A DNA stretch of 64,000 nt from NCBI RefSeq assembly GCF_001969445.1, contig NZ_CP017297.1:3844001-3908000 (forward strand), read 5' to 3'. The position numbers and the translations under genes were made by a program. Position 1 is the first letter of the stretch. Each line of letters begins with the position of its first letter. Source of the stretch: Brachybacterium sp. P6-10-X1 (GTDB lineage Bacteria; Actinomycetota; Actinomycetes; Actinomycetales; Dermabacteraceae). Positions 26,828 to 35,947 of this stretch are shown piece by piece. Below the pieces are notes generated by a model. That model saw nothing but the letters and a program-made list of their open reading frames with translations. It ran no database searches and was not told the DNA's origin.

Positions 26828-27752
26828 TCAGACGCGGCAGGATCCGCACCAGCAGCACCATCCCGAGCAGCTCGACGAGGGTCTGGGTGACCACGGCGGC
26901 GGGGGCCAGCGGCAGGGGCAGGGCGAGGGCCAGCGGCAGGACCACCAGGGAGTTGCGGGTCGCGCCGGAGAAGGTCAGCGCCCGCGCGGACGGCACGTCC
27001 AGACCTGCGTGACGGCTGACCAGGATCCCGGCGGCCGTGGCGAGCACCAGGAACGCGACGTAGACGGGCACCAGCACCAGCAGGGACGTCCCCGTCGCCA
27101 GCACGCGCGGCGTCTGGGAGCCGACGACCGTGACCAGCGTCGCCGCCATCAGGGGGACCATCGCCGCCGAGAGGTCCCAGTGCGGAGCGAGGTGCTGGAT
27201 GAGGGCCGCGGCCAGCAGCGGCAGCAGGATGAGCAGCACCAGGGCCCGCAGGAAGGGGACGGGGGAGAACAGCCCGCTCACCCCGCCGCCGGCGAGCAGC
27301 GGCACCAGCACCGGCAGCGCGAGCATCTGGACGAGCATCAGCAGCGGGGTCGCCGCCAGCAGCTGCCCCTTCGCCCCACCCGCGAGGGCGGTGAACACGA
27401 TGACGTAGTCCACGCAGGGGGCGAGCAGCACGAGGAGCGCGGGCACCAGCAGCTCGGGTGCGCCCGCCAGCGGGCGCGTGATCACCAGGACCAGCAGCGG
27501 CACCGCCACGAAGTTCACCGCCAGCAGGGAGAGCAGGAAGCGTCGGTCCTGCACGGCACCGCCCAGACCACGCAGCGGCACCCCGCAGAAGGTGACCAGC
27601 AGCAGGGCCGCGATCGCGGGCTCCACGGCGATCTCCAGCGTCACGGCGGATCCTGGCAGCAGCGCCCCGAGCGCGAGCCCGGCCCCGATCGCGAGCAGAT
27701 AGATCGGCACCTGGTGCTCCTCGAGCACGTCCCGGAACCGTCGCCACGCCAT
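26793..27752 (-). CDS. BASS-fold transporter, ACR3-like arsenic resistance type
   Basis: A 319-residue membrane protein with about ten helices. The Cys-containing segment LLAPCVDYVIVFTALAGG and the second-repeat SGATRNSLVVLPLALAL resemble ACR3/arsenic-resistance members of the BASS superfamily, in which a conserved Cys in the fourth helix helps export arsenite. There is no arsenate reductase or ArsR gene beside it, so arsenite transport is a family-based guess. I took the ATG at 27752 (MAWRRF); upstream ATGs extend into low-coding sequence. Its 3' end overlaps the methyltransferase gene by 35 bp in convergent orientation. Confidence 0.72.
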   Translation of the reverse strand: MAWRRFRDVLEEHQVPIYLLAIGAGLALGALLPGSAVTLEIAVEPAIAALLLVTFCGVPLRGLGGAVQDRRFLLSLLAVNFVAVPLLVLVITRPLAGAPELLVPALLVLLAPCVDYVIVFTALAGGAKGQLLAATPLLMLVQMLALPVLVPLLAGGGVSGLFSPVPFLRALVLLILLPLLAAALIQHLAPHWDLSAAMVPLMAATLVTVVGSQTPRVLATGTSLLVLVPVYVAFLVLATAAGILVSRHAGLDVPSARALTFSGATRNSLVVLPLALALPLPLAPAAVVTQTLVELLGMVLLVRILPRLIRDGRRPPARR

Positions 27753-27847
27753 ATCGGGCACCGTACTGCGCGGACCCAGGGGATGTTCGGGGCGCACGGG
27801 ATACCATGGCCGGGACCACACGCTTCGGGGGAGACGAAGGAGATCAC

Positions 27848-29086
27848 ATGGGATTCATCCAGGCATTCAAGGGCGCCGTCGGCGGGATGCTCGCCGATCA
27901 GTGGAAGGACTTCCTGACCGTCCCCAACGGACTGCCGCAGACGGCGGCGCTGTTCCCGGCGGTCCCGAAGGGCACGAACGCCGGGCGGGGCTCCAACACG
28001 CGCGGCTCCGAGAACATCATCTCCAACGGCTCGAAGATCCTGGTGCCCCAGGGGTACGGGCTGATCACCGTGGTCGACGGCCGGGCGACGGGCCTGATCA
28101 CCGAGGCCGGCGGCTACGAGTTCAACGACACCTCGCCCGATGCGCGCTCCGTCTTTGCCGGGGACGAGATGCTGGCCTCGACCGTCGGGACCTCGTGGGA
28201 GCGCTTCAAGTTCGGCGGCCGCCCCTCCTCGCAGCAGCTCGCCTTCTACGTGAGCCTCAAGGAGATCCCGGGCAACAAGTTCGGCACCCAGTCGGAGATC
28301 TACTGGGACGACGCGTACCTCAACGCGCAGGTGGGCGCGGTGTGCCGCGGCTCGTACACCCTGCGGATCATCGACCCGCTGCTGTTCGTGCACAACTTCG
28401 TGCCGGCCTCCTTCATCTCCGCGAACGCCCCCGTCTTCGACTTCTCCGACGTCGACAACGCCGCCGGGTCCCAGCTGTTCCGCGAGGTCGTCGGCTCGCT
28501 CGCGGCGGCCTTCTCGCGCTACACGAACGATCCCGACAAGGGCAACCGCATCTCCCGCATCCAGGGCGACTCGGTGGGCTTCGCGCAGTCCCTCTCGGCC
28601 GCCGTCGAGGAGGGCTACCGCTGGTCCAGCGACCGCGGCCTCGCGATCGTGAAGACCGCCATCGTCTCCATCGAGTACGACCAGCGCACCCGCGAGCTGC
28701 TGGCCGACGTGCAGAAGGCCGACGCGCTCTCCGGCGCCCGCTCGCAGTCCTTCATGAACCAGGCCGCCGCCCGCGGTGTGGAGTCCGCCGGGGAGACCGG
28801 CGGCGGTGCGGGCCTGGCCATGTTCGGGGCGGGCATGGGGGCCGCCGGCGGCATGGTGGGACCGGCGCAGCCGTGGTCGCCTCCCGGTCAGCAGGGCCAG
28901 CCGCAGCAGCAGGCGGCCCCGCAGCAGCAGGGCCAGCCCTCGCAGCAGGCCGCTCCGCAGCAGCAGGCGGCCCCCGCCCAGGACGATCCGGTCGCCAAGC
29001 TCGCCCAGTACAAGGAGATGCTGGAGAAGGGCCTGATCACCGACGAGGACTACGAGGCGGCGAAGAAGGCCGCCCTCGGCCTCTGA
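27848..29086 (+). CDS. SPFH/band-7 domain protein with C-terminal SHOCT motif (YdjI-like)
   Basis: A 412-residue protein. The N-terminal half is an SPFH-like domain (LVPQGYGLITVVDGRATGLI; later FKFGGRPSSQQLAFYVSLKEI), as in virion-core/YdjI proteins. A Gln/Pro-rich linker (about 325-375; repeated QQQ-AAP) follows, and the end is a SHOCT motif (YKEMLEKGLITDEDYEAAKK). In Bacillus, YdjI works with YdjG and YdjH to bring a PspA homologue to the membrane during stress. Here a zinc-ribbon membrane protein and a small membrane protein follow, so the set is probably similar. Strong GAAGGAG ribosome site. It is divergent from the ACR3-like gene. Confidence 0.8.
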   Translation: MGFIQAFKGAVGGMLADQWKDFLTVPNGLPQTAALFPAVPKGTNAGRGSNTRGSENIISNGSKILVPQGYGLITVVDGRATGLITEAGGYEFNDTSPDARSVFAGDEMLASTVGTSWERFKFGGRPSSQQLAFYVSLKEIPGNKFGTQSEIYWDDAYLNAQVGAVCRGSYTLRIIDPLLFVHNFVPASFISANAPVFDFSDVDNAAGSQLFREVVGSLAAAFSRYTNDPDKGNRISRIQGDSVGFAQSLSAAVEEGYRWSSDRGLAIVKTAIVSIEYDQRTRELLADVQKADALSGARSQSFMNQAAARGVESAGETGGGAGLAMFGAGMGAAGGMVGPAQPWSPPGQQGQPQQQAAPQQQGQPSQQAAPQQQAAPAQDDPVAKLAQYKEMLEKGLITDEDYEAAKKAALGL

Positions 29087-29092
29087 TCCGAC

Positions 29093-30565
29093 ATGTCCCC
29101 CCCCCCCCAGGACGCGCCGTGGGCGCGGCCGCCCGACCCCGCCCGCGAGCCGCAGGACGACCAGTCGGCGCAGTCCGGCCCGTCGGCCGCTTCTGACGAC
29201 GGGCGCTTCGCCGCGCCCGACGGCGGGAGCGCCGCCCCCGGTTCGCTGCCCGAGTGGCCGGGCGGCCAGGGCGGGTCCGGGCAGGCCCGATCCCCGCAGC
29301 AGACCTCGGGCCGGCCGCCGCAGATGCTCGGCGACGACTCCGTCGGCGGCGCGACGCAGGCCGCGCAGAAGCATTCCAGCGAACGCATCATCGACACCAG
29401 CTCGGGGAAGGCCGACGGGCTGAGCAAGTGCCCGCGGTGCGGCAGCACGGACATCCAGTACTCGCTCACCCAGAAGGCCCTGGTCTGCGCCTACTGCCGC
29501 CACGCGTGGAACGAGGAGAATGCGGAGGAGGCCTTCGGACTCGATTCCTCCATCGCGGACCTGCGCGGCGCCACCATGGCCTCCGGCACGGCCGACGTCC
29601 GTGAGGACGTCACGGTGATGACCCTGAAGTGCCAGGGCTGCGGTGCGGAGATCGTGATCAACGTGGAGCAGGAGCTGCAGGCCCGCTGCCACTGGTGCCG
29701 TCAGACCTTGTCGGTGAACTCCCAGATCCCCAACGGTGCGGTGCCGGATGCGGTGCTGCCCTTCCAGCTCACCCGCGAGGAGGCCGTCGCGCGGATCGAC
29801 GCCTTCGCCGGTCAGCGCAAGGCCTTCGCGCAGGGACGCTTCAAGCAGGAGTTCGTCCCCGACAACGTGATGGGCGTGTACATCCCGTACCTGGTGGTCG
29901 ACGGCAACATGCACGCCGTCCTCGGCGGCCGCGGCGAGATCACCACCCGGCAGTACACGGTGCGCACCGGCAGCGGGGACAACGCCCGGTCCGAGACGTT
30001 CTACGACGCGGACGTCTTCTCCGTCCAACGGGCCTTCGACCTGCTGGTCGACGACCTCACGGTCGAGTCCGCGCAGCGCTTCGACATCCACGACAGCTCG
30101 CAGGCGACCAACAACATCCTCGGGGCCGTGCGGCCCTACGACGTCGAGAACGCGGTCGCCTACAACTCGAACTACCTCAAGAACTTCACCTCCGAGCGCC
30201 GCGATCTCAACATCCGCGACGTCGACGACGTGGTGGAGGACAAGTTCCTGGCGATCGCCCGGGCCAAGGCGCTGCCGACGATCAGCCGGTACGACCGCGG
30301 CGTGCGCTGGACGGAGGAGGGCGTGACCGTGCACGGCACCCGCTGGGTCGCCGTGTACGTGCCCGTGTGGCTGTACAGCTACGCCGACTCCGCCCAGGGC
30401 GAGGGCTCGCTGGTCCACTACATCGCGGTCAACGCCCGCAACGGCAACACCATGGGCTCGGTGCCCGTCTCCCACCCCAAGATCTTCGCAGCGGCCTGCG
30501 CGGCCGGCTCGGTGGCCGCCGTGATCGGCGCCGTGGTCGGCTTCGGCTGGTTCCTGGCGGGATGA
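29093..30565 (+). CDS. Double zinc-ribbon membrane protein (YdjG-like)
   Basis: A 490-residue protein. After a disordered Pro/Gln/Gly head (about 1-105) come two zinc ribbons: Cys113/116/132/135 and Cys180/183/199/202. A beta-rich middle follows, and one membrane helix ends the protein (about 460-488). This matches the TFIIB-like zinc-ribbon plus membrane-anchor pattern of YdjG. The start codon is followed at once by twelve C residues (29097-29108), encoding Ser-Pro-Pro-Pro; slippage there would abolish translation. It starts 6 nt after the SPFH gene and is followed by the small membrane protein. Confidence 0.78.
   Translation: MSPPPQDAPWARPPDPAREPQDDQSAQSGPSAASDDGRFAAPDGGSAAPGSLPEWPGGQGGSGQARSPQQTSGRPPQMLGDDSVGGATQAAQKHSSERIIDTSSGKADGLSKCPRCGSTDIQYSLTQKALVCAYCRHAWNEENAEEAFGLDSSIADLRGATMASGTADVREDVTVMTLKCQGCGAEIVINVEQELQARCHWCRQTLSVNSQIPNGAVPDAVLPFQLTREEAVARIDAFAGQRKAFAQGRFKQEFVPDNVMGVYIPYLVVDGNMHAVLGGRGEITTRQYTVRTGSGDNARSETFYDADVFSVQRAFDLLVDDLTVESAQRFDIHDSSQATNNILGAVRPYDVENAVAYNSNYLKNFTSERRDLNIRDVDDVVEDKFLAIARAKALPTISRYDRGVRWTEEGVTVHGTRWVAVYVPVWLYSYADSAQGEGSLVHYIAVNARNGNTMGSVPVSHPKIFAAACAAGSVAAVIGAVVGFGWFLAG
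29097..29108 (+). repeat. C12 homopolymer immediately after a start codon
   Basis: Twelve consecutive C bases lie two bases after the ATG of the zinc-ribbon gene (ATGT then C12). This is the classic place for a slipped-strand contingency tract, though GC-rich genomes also yield such runs by chance. Confidence 0.85.
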
Positions 30566-30616
30566 TGAGGAGGCCGACGGTGACGATCGGGCGAGACGAC
30601 GAACGGAGCGTGGACG

Positions 30617-30937
30617 ATGTTTCCCCTGCTGGCTGAGCTGGTCGCTGACCCGGCCACCCCGATGCTGCTGGCCGAGTCCGGCGACGGGGCCATCGGCATC
30701 GCCTTCCCCTTCATCGCCGGACCGGCGGTGTTCGCGGCCGTCTACGGCGGCATCTACCGGTACTACCGCAACACCGACAAGCGCCACCATTTCGAGCGCG
30801 AGACCGACGTCGCCGTGGGCAACCTCCGCACCGGGGACCGCAAGGTCGGGACCAACAACCGCCAGAAGTCCCGCACCATGGCCGGCGAGAACTCGACCGA
30901 TCACCTCCAGCGGGTCCGTCGCATCTCGGCGGAGTGA
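30617..30937 (+). CDS. Small single-pass membrane protein of the SPFH/zinc-ribbon set
   Basis: A 106-residue protein with one predicted helix at about 27-46 (GIAFPFIAGPAVFAAVYGGI), then a basic, hydrophilic tail (YRNTDKRHHFERETDVAV). It lies 51 nt after the zinc-ribbon gene and is likely the third member of the membrane-stress set, in the position of YdjH, but I see no clear sequence match to YdjH. Unknown function. Confidence 0.6.
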   Translation: MFPLLAELVADPATPMLLAESGDGAIGIAFPFIAGPAVFAAVYGGIYRYYRNTDKRHHFERETDVAVGNLRTGDRKVGTNNRQKSRTMAGENSTDHLQRVRRISAE

Positions 30938-30938
30938 G

Positions 30939-31460
30939 ATGACCACCGGCCCTCGCGCCCTGCTGATCACCGGTGCGGTCGGCGTCGGCAAGACCACGGT
31001 GACCGACGCGGTCGGGGAGGAGCTCGCCGCGCAGGGCGTCGCCGGCGCGGCGATCGACCTGGACTGGTTGCGCCGCAGCTGGCCCGCCCCGGACGACGAC
31101 CCCTTCCAGAGCCGACTCGAGCTCGAGAACCTCCGGCTCGTCGCCGGGACGTACCGCGCCGCCGGAGCGCTGGTGCTGGTGGCGGCCGGAGTCCTGGAGG
31201 CGCGCGAGGACCGCCCCGCCTACGAGGTGGCATGCGGCTGCCCGCTGACCGTGGTGCGCCTGACCGCCCCGCGCGACCTGGTGCGCGAGCGCCTCCACCG
31301 CCGCCACGACCTCGACCCCGGCGGCCTCGTCTGGCATCTCGAGCGCTACGACGAGCTCACCGCCGTCCTCGATGACGCCGGGGTGGAGGACGTCGGGGTC
31401 GCGATCCGGGAGGATCCCCGCGCCACGGCGCGCGCGGTGCTCGACGCCGTCGGGATCTGA
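30939..31460 (+). CDS. P-loop nucleotide/small-molecule kinase-like protein
   Basis: A 173-residue AAA_18-like P-loop protein. Walker A is GAVGVGKT (about 11-18); VVRLTAPRDLVRERL supplies the lid Arg residues of a kinase. The fold is shared with adenylate, gluconate and chloramphenicol kinases, so the substrate is open. Its ATG sits one base after the preceding stop, with GGAGTGAG as ribosome site, so it is coupled to the small membrane protein gene. Confidence 0.68.
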   Translation: MTTGPRALLITGAVGVGKTTVTDAVGEELAAQGVAGAAIDLDWLRRSWPAPDDDPFQSRLELENLRLVAGTYRAAGALVLVAAGVLEAREDRPAYEVACGCPLTVVRLTAPRDLVRERLHRRHDLDPGGLVWHLERYDELTAVLDDAGVEDVGVAIREDPRATARAVLDAVGI

Positions 31461-31499
31461 GCGCCTGCCCCTGCTCCCGGTCCCTGGACCGTGCTCCTC

Positions 31500-32750
31500 T
31501 CAGAGCTCCTGCGCGCTCATCCACTCCCACAGGCTCCGGCCCTCATGGGCCGGATCGTCGCGGGCCGCGTAGATCCACGAGAAATGCCCGGGGTACTGCA
31601 CGCCGTCCCAGATCACGGTGTCGTACAGCGACATGATCGAGCCGTCGATCAGCTCATGGGCGTGGACCGTGTTCGCCTGCGGATCGACGGTGCCGTCGTC
31701 GGCCGAGGCGATCAGCCAGGTCGGCGCGGCGATCTCCCGCAGCTCCGCATCAGAGATCAGCGGCCCGGGGGAGTCGCCGTACTCCTCGACCACCCCGCAG
31801 ATCGGGACCGCAGAGGCGTAGACACCAGGGTTCTCCACCACCATTTTCAACGTCATGTATCCGCCGTTGCTGCAACCGGTGACATGGATCCGGTCGCGGT
31901 CGATCGGATGGGCTGCGGCGACCTCCTCGATGATCTCGTCGATCAAGGGCTCGAAGGCGGGGCCGTCGAGCATCCAGGCCGACGGGCACTGCGGAGCGAC
32001 CACGTAGGCACCGCCGAAGAGATCCTGGGCGGCGTCGGTCGTGACGCCGAGCGCGCCCCGGTTCGCCCGCAGCTGGGTCTCGTTGTCGTAATACGTCGTG
32101 CTGTCCGCCGTGAAGCCGCCCTCTCCGCCGCCGTGCAGCCACACCACGAGAGGGAGCTCGGCAGATCGTCCGCGGCGGGGCGGGCTGAACACACGGTAGT
32201 TGGTGCCGGAGGCCGAGAGATGGGAGGTGAACGCGTCGACCTCGGGGGAGACGAGATCGCCCTGCCGGAACGAGGCGATCCACTCGTGCGCGCTGCTGCG
32301 GGTGGGCAGGGGCGCGTTCTGGGTGATCGTGTACTCGAGGTCGAGCTGCACGTTGCGCGAGGCGTCGTCCATCCAGTCGAGGGTGGTCGCGCCCTCGACG
32401 CCGTCGCCGTGCTCGAGGGCGAGGGTGATACGGCCCCGGTGGTCCGCATGCGCCGCGGTCACGAGGCGGTCGAGGTCGAAGGCGACGGCGCCGGTCAGCG
32501 GATTGGTGCCGCGCGCATGCACAGTGAAGGCGGAGACGGGCAGATCGCCGGTCGGCAGCCCGCCCCGCCGAGAGGCGTCGAGCGTCACCGAGACCACTTG
32601 CTCCCCGCCGTCCAGGACCTCGGCGTCGAGCGTGAAGGTCGCCGAGCGCTCGCCCGGCGGCGCGGCCAGAGCGGACGGGGCGAGGCCGATGGCGGCGGTG
32701 GTCGCGGTGCCGGCGGCGAAGAGGGTGCGGCGGGTGACGGGACTGCTCAT
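31500..32750 (-). CDS. Tat-exported alpha/beta-hydrolase esterase
   Basis: A 416-residue secreted hydrolase. The N-terminus SPVTRRTLFAAG plus a hydrophobic stretch ending in ALAAPP is a Tat signal peptide cut near residue 30. A beta-sandwich-like domain (about 35-160) precedes the catalytic domain: oxyanion VVWLHGGGEGGF, nucleophile elbow TGCSNGGY with Ser in GCSNGG, Asp in SADDGTVDP and His in QYPGHFSW. This pattern is seen in feruloyl/PHB-type esterases of prolyl-oligopeptidase relatives. It may release acids from plant or polymer esters outside the cell. Confidence 0.8.
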   Translation of the reverse strand: MSSPVTRRTLFAAGTATTAAIGLAPSALAAPPGERSATFTLDAEVLDGGEQVVSVTLDASRRGGLPTGDLPVSAFTVHARGTNPLTGAVAFDLDRLVTAAHADHRGRITLALEHGDGVEGATTLDWMDDASRNVQLDLEYTITQNAPLPTRSSAHEWIASFRQGDLVSPEVDAFTSHLSASGTNYRVFSPPRRGRSAELPLVVWLHGGGEGGFTADSTTYYDNETQLRANRGALGVTTDAAQDLFGGAYVVAPQCPSAWMLDGPAFEPLIDEIIEEVAAAHPIDRDRIHVTGCSNGGYMTLKMVVENPGVYASAVPICGVVEEYGDSPGPLISDAELREIAAPTWLIASADDGTVDPQANTVHAHELIDGSIMSLYDTVIWDGVQYPGHFSWIYAARDDPAHEGRSLWEWMSAQEL

Positions 32751-32815
32751 GGGAACTCCTTCGTTCGGGCAGGCGCCCGAGGGTCCGGGCGGGCGCCCAC
32801 GGGTCCTGCGTCACG

Positions 32816-33697
32816 TTACTCCCCGGTGCGCTCGGCCTCCTCCAGCAGGATCGTGGAGAAGTCGTCGTCCCCGCGCCCGGCCGCGATCTCCGCGTCCAGC
32901 GAGGCCAGGGCCGCGCGCAGCGCCGGCAGATCCGCCCCGGGCCGGGGACCGGCGTCGTCGGCGGCCGCGTCGATCGTGTCGATCATCAGGGAGGCGTCCT
33001 TGGCGATCGCATCGGCCGTGAAGTCGCCGCCGTCGGTGCTGCGTTCGCCGCGCACGAAGGGCCCCTTCATCCCGGCGATGACGGCGAGTCCGGTGCCGTC
33101 GAGCATCTCGAGGGTCTCCTCGGCCGAGGCTCCGGCGGATTCGCCGAGCGCGAGCGCCTCGCGCAGCCCTTGCGCACTGACCGCGAGGGCCAGGTTCGCC
33201 AGCAGCTTGCCGGTGGCGGCCTTGCGCCCGGAATCCACGCCGTGCAGACGCTCCGGGTCGGCCCACGGCGCCACCACATCCAGCACCAGGCTGCGTCGTG
33301 TCCCGTCGGGGGCGCCGACGTACACGCCGAGCGAGCCGGCGCGGGCCGGACCCAGCGAGCCGACCACCGGCACGCCCACATAGGTGGGGACCGCGGCGGC
33401 GAACTCGTCGGCGTCGGCGGGGGAGACGGTGGTGGTGTCGACCCAGGGCACGCCGCTCGGGACCAGGTCGGGTGCGATCACGGTCTCGCGCACGGCGTCG
33501 GGCCCGAACAGGGAGGTGATGATCAGTTCGGCCCCGTCCACGGCCCGCGCCGGCGTGGCGGCGACCTGGGCGCCCGCGTCGGCGAGGCGCGCGGTGCGCT
33601 CGCTCGTGCGGTTCCAGACGGTGAGCTGGTGGTCGGGGATCAGGTGGAGGGCCAGTTCGGTGCCCATGCGGCCGGTGCCCAGGAACGCGATTCTCAT
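32816..33697 (-). CDS. NAD(P)-dependent 3-hydroxyisobutyrate-dehydrogenase-like protein
   Basis: A 293-residue protein of the beta-hydroxyacid dehydrogenase family: Rossmann motif IAFLGTGRMGTELALHL at the start, VDTTTVSP and the VPVVGSLGPARAGSLGVYVG loop. The catalytic Lys lies in DSGRKAATGKLLANL. Substrates in the family include 3-hydroxyisobutyrate, tartronate semialdehyde and imines. I took the ATG at 33697, which places the Rossmann motif at residue 2. Not linked to an obvious pathway here. Confidence 0.8.
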   Translation of the reverse strand: MRIAFLGTGRMGTELALHLIPDHQLTVWNRTSERTARLADAGAQVAATPARAVDGAELIITSLFGPDAVRETVIAPDLVPSGVPWVDTTTVSPADADEFAAAVPTYVGVPVVGSLGPARAGSLGVYVGAPDGTRRSLVLDVVAPWADPERLHGVDSGRKAATGKLLANLALAVSAQGLREALALGESAGASAEETLEMLDGTGLAVIAGMKGPFVRGERSTDGGDFTADAIAKDASLMIDTIDAAADDAGPRPGADLPALRAALASLDAEIAAGRGDDDFSTILLEEAERTGE

Positions 33698-33803
33698 GGC
33701 CCGAGTCTCGCATCTCCGCCTCGCGGGTATCACATCAGGGAACGTTCACGCGACCCCGTGCCCCGCTTGTCCCGCGGTCGATGAATCCTGCACAATGGCA
33801 GCC

Positions 33804-35024
33804 ATGCCCTCGCACATCAGTCGCCGCCGCGCGCTCACCGTCGCCGCGGCTGCAGGCCTCGGCCTGCCCGCAGCCGCCGCCCACGCCGAGCCGGGTCCGG
33901 CCTACCGCGGCGGACCGTTCGAGAACCTGCGCGTGGCCACGTTCAACGTCTCGCTGAACCGCCCCGAGGAGGGCGAGCTGCTGCGTGACCTCGAATCCGG
34001 CGAGGACGAGCAGATCCGCGCGGTCGCCGAGGTCATCCAGATCAACAATCCGGACATCATCCTGCTCAACGAGGTCGATCACGACGAGGACGGCGCCGGG
34101 ATCGACCTGTTGCGCCGCAACTACCTCGAGGTCGGCCAGAACAGGCGCACCCCCGTCTACTACCCGTATGCCTTCAGCGCTCCTGTCAACACCGGAGTGC
34201 CCAGCGAGCTCGACCTCGACGGGGACGGCACGGTCGGCGGTCCGGGCGATGCCTGGGGCTTCGGCGAGTTCCCCGGGCAGTACGGCATGGTCGTCCTCTC
34301 CCGCCACCCGATCCTCACCGAGCAGGTGCGCACCTTCCAGAAGCTGCGCTGGGCGGACATGCCCAGCAATCTGCTGCCCACCGAGTTCTACAGCGCCGAG
34401 GCCGCCTCCGTGCTGCGCCTGAGCTCGAAGTCGCACTGGGACGTCCCGGTGCAGATCGGCAGCTCCACCCTGCACGTGCTCGCCGCCCACCCCACGCCGC
34501 CCAGCTTCGACGGGCCGGAGAAGCGCAATCAGCGCCGCAACAGCGACGAGATCCGCCTGTGGGCCGATTACCTCAGCCCCGGACAGCGCTCGCAATGGAT
34601 CGTCGACGACGCCGGCACCCGGGGCGGACTCGCCCCCAGCGAACCCTTCGTGATCCTGGGTGACTACAACTCCGATCCCCACGACGGGGACTCCTGGCCC
34701 GGCGCGATCGACCAGCTGCTGAACCACCCCCGGATCCGCGACACCAAGCCCCGCAGCGCGGGCGCCGTGGAGGCCGCCGAGCTGCAGGGCGGGGCGAACG
34801 CCGAGCACACCGGGGAGGCCCGCTACGACACCGCGGACTTCGCCGACGACGGCCCCGGGAACCTGCGCGTGGACTACGTGCTGCCCGACACGTCCCTCCA
34901 GGTCGCCTCGTCCGCCGTGTACTGGCCGAAGCGAGGCGCCCCGGGCAGCGAGCTGACCGGTGAGACCCCGTTCCCCACCTCGGACCACCGCCTGGTGCGC
35001 GCGGACCTGCAGGTCAAGTCCTGA
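33804..35024 (+). CDS. Tat-exported endonuclease/exonuclease/phosphatase-fold protein
   Basis: A 406-residue exported EEP-domain protein. The twin-Arg signal is SRRRALTVAAAAGLGLPAAAAHA, cleaved near residue 28. The EEP metal-binding motifs are present: VATFNVS (Asn), LLNEVDHDED (Glu), VILGDYNSDP (Asp-x-Asn) and the final TSDHRLV (His). Such enzymes hydrolyse phosphodiesters of nucleic acids, lipids or phosphoinositides. An insertion with calcium-like DLDGDGTVGGPGD lies in the middle. The ATG at 33804 is used; ATG 33795 is an alternative. Confidence 0.83.
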   Translation: MPSHISRRRALTVAAAAGLGLPAAAAHAEPGPAYRGGPFENLRVATFNVSLNRPEEGELLRDLESGEDEQIRAVAEVIQINNPDIILLNEVDHDEDGAGIDLLRRNYLEVGQNRRTPVYYPYAFSAPVNTGVPSELDLDGDGTVGGPGDAWGFGEFPGQYGMVVLSRHPILTEQVRTFQKLRWADMPSNLLPTEFYSAEAASVLRLSSKSHWDVPVQIGSSTLHVLAAHPTPPSFDGPEKRNQRRNSDEIRLWADYLSPGQRSQWIVDDAGTRGGLAPSEPFVILGDYNSDPHDGDSWPGAIDQLLNHPRIRDTKPRSAGAVEAAELQGGANAEHTGEARYDTADFADDGPGNLRVDYVLPDTSLQVASSAVYWPKRGAPGSELTGETPFPTSDHRLVRADLQVKS

Positions 35025-35077
35025 CCTGTCCTTCTCGGAGGTGTCGGACATGACCAGCGACGCGTAGGATCCCGGGC

Positions 35078-35929
35078 ATGGCCCCCGCTGCGCTCGCCCC
35101 GATCATCGACATCTCCCGGCTCCACGAGCTGCTCGACGCCTCCGCCTCCGGCCGGGAACGGCTTCATCTGCTGGACGTGCGCTGGGCCCTGGACGGGTCG
35201 AAGGGCCATCACACCTACCTCGCAGGGCACCTGCCGGGCGCGGTCCACGTCGACCTCGACACCGAGCTGGCCGCCCCCGCCCGTGCCGACGCCGGCCGCC
35301 ACCCGCTGCCCGCACCGGAGGACTTCGCCGCCTCGCTGCGCCGCGCCGGGGTCACCGCCGGGTCCCGCGTGGTCGCCTACGACGACACCACCGGCGCCCC
35401 GGCCGGGCGCCTGGTGTGGATGCTGCGCGCGCTCGGCCACGACGCCGCCGTGCTCGACGGGGGACTGGCGGCCTGGGACGGCGGACTCGCCACCGACGAC
35501 GTACGGCCGACGGCCGGCGACGTGCCCGCCCGTGAGTGGCCCGTCACGGAGATCGCCTCGGCCGACGAGGTCGCCTCCGGGAGGTCCCTGGTCATCGATG
35601 CCCGCGCCCCCGAGCGCTACCGCGGCGAGGTCGAGCCCGTCGACCCGCGCGCCGGCCACGTCCCCGGCGCGGTGAACCTCCCCTTCACCGGCAATCTCGG
35701 TCAGGACGGCGCCTTCCTCGCCCCCGAGGAGCTGCGCGGACGCTTCGAGGCCGCCGGCGTACGAGCCGAGCAGGAGGCGATCGTCTACTGCGGCTCCGGG
35801 GTGACCGCCGCGCACGACGTCCTCGCCCTGCAGCGCGCGGGCTTCACGCGGGTGCGGCTGTTCCCCGGCTCGTGGTCGCAGTGGAGCGCCGACCCGGCCC
35901 GCCCGGTCGCCACCGGCGCGAGGCCCTAA
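35078..35929 (+). CDS. sseA: Sulfurtransferase (tandem rhodanese)
   Basis: A 283-residue two-domain rhodanese. The inactive N-terminal domain ends with GGLAAWDGGL; the active C-terminal domain carries the sulfur-accepting Cys in YCGSGVTAAHD. The six-residue CGSGVT loop is that of 3-mercaptopyruvate/thiosulfate sulfurtransferases such as SseA. The donor cannot be decided from sequence. It converges with the Abhydrolase_9 gene 18 bp away. Confidence 0.85.
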   Translation: MAPAALAPIIDISRLHELLDASASGRERLHLLDVRWALDGSKGHHTYLAGHLPGAVHVDLDTELAAPARADAGRHPLPAPEDFAASLRRAGVTAGSRVVAYDDTTGAPAGRLVWMLRALGHDAAVLDGGLAAWDGGLATDDVRPTAGDVPAREWPVTEIASADEVASGRSLVIDARAPERYRGEVEPVDPRAGHVPGAVNLPFTGNLGQDGAFLAPEELRGRFEAAGVRAEQEAIVYCGSGVTAAHDVLALQRAGFTRVRLFPGSWSQWSADPARPVATGARP

Positions 35930-35947
35930 GGTCTCCCGGGACGCCGA

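Noticed and set aside
27641-30997. A minus-strand open frame of 1118 codons
   Set aside because: It is the antisense shadow of the SPFH, zinc-ribbon and small membrane protein genes, with repeated Gly/Arg/Leu composition and no domain.
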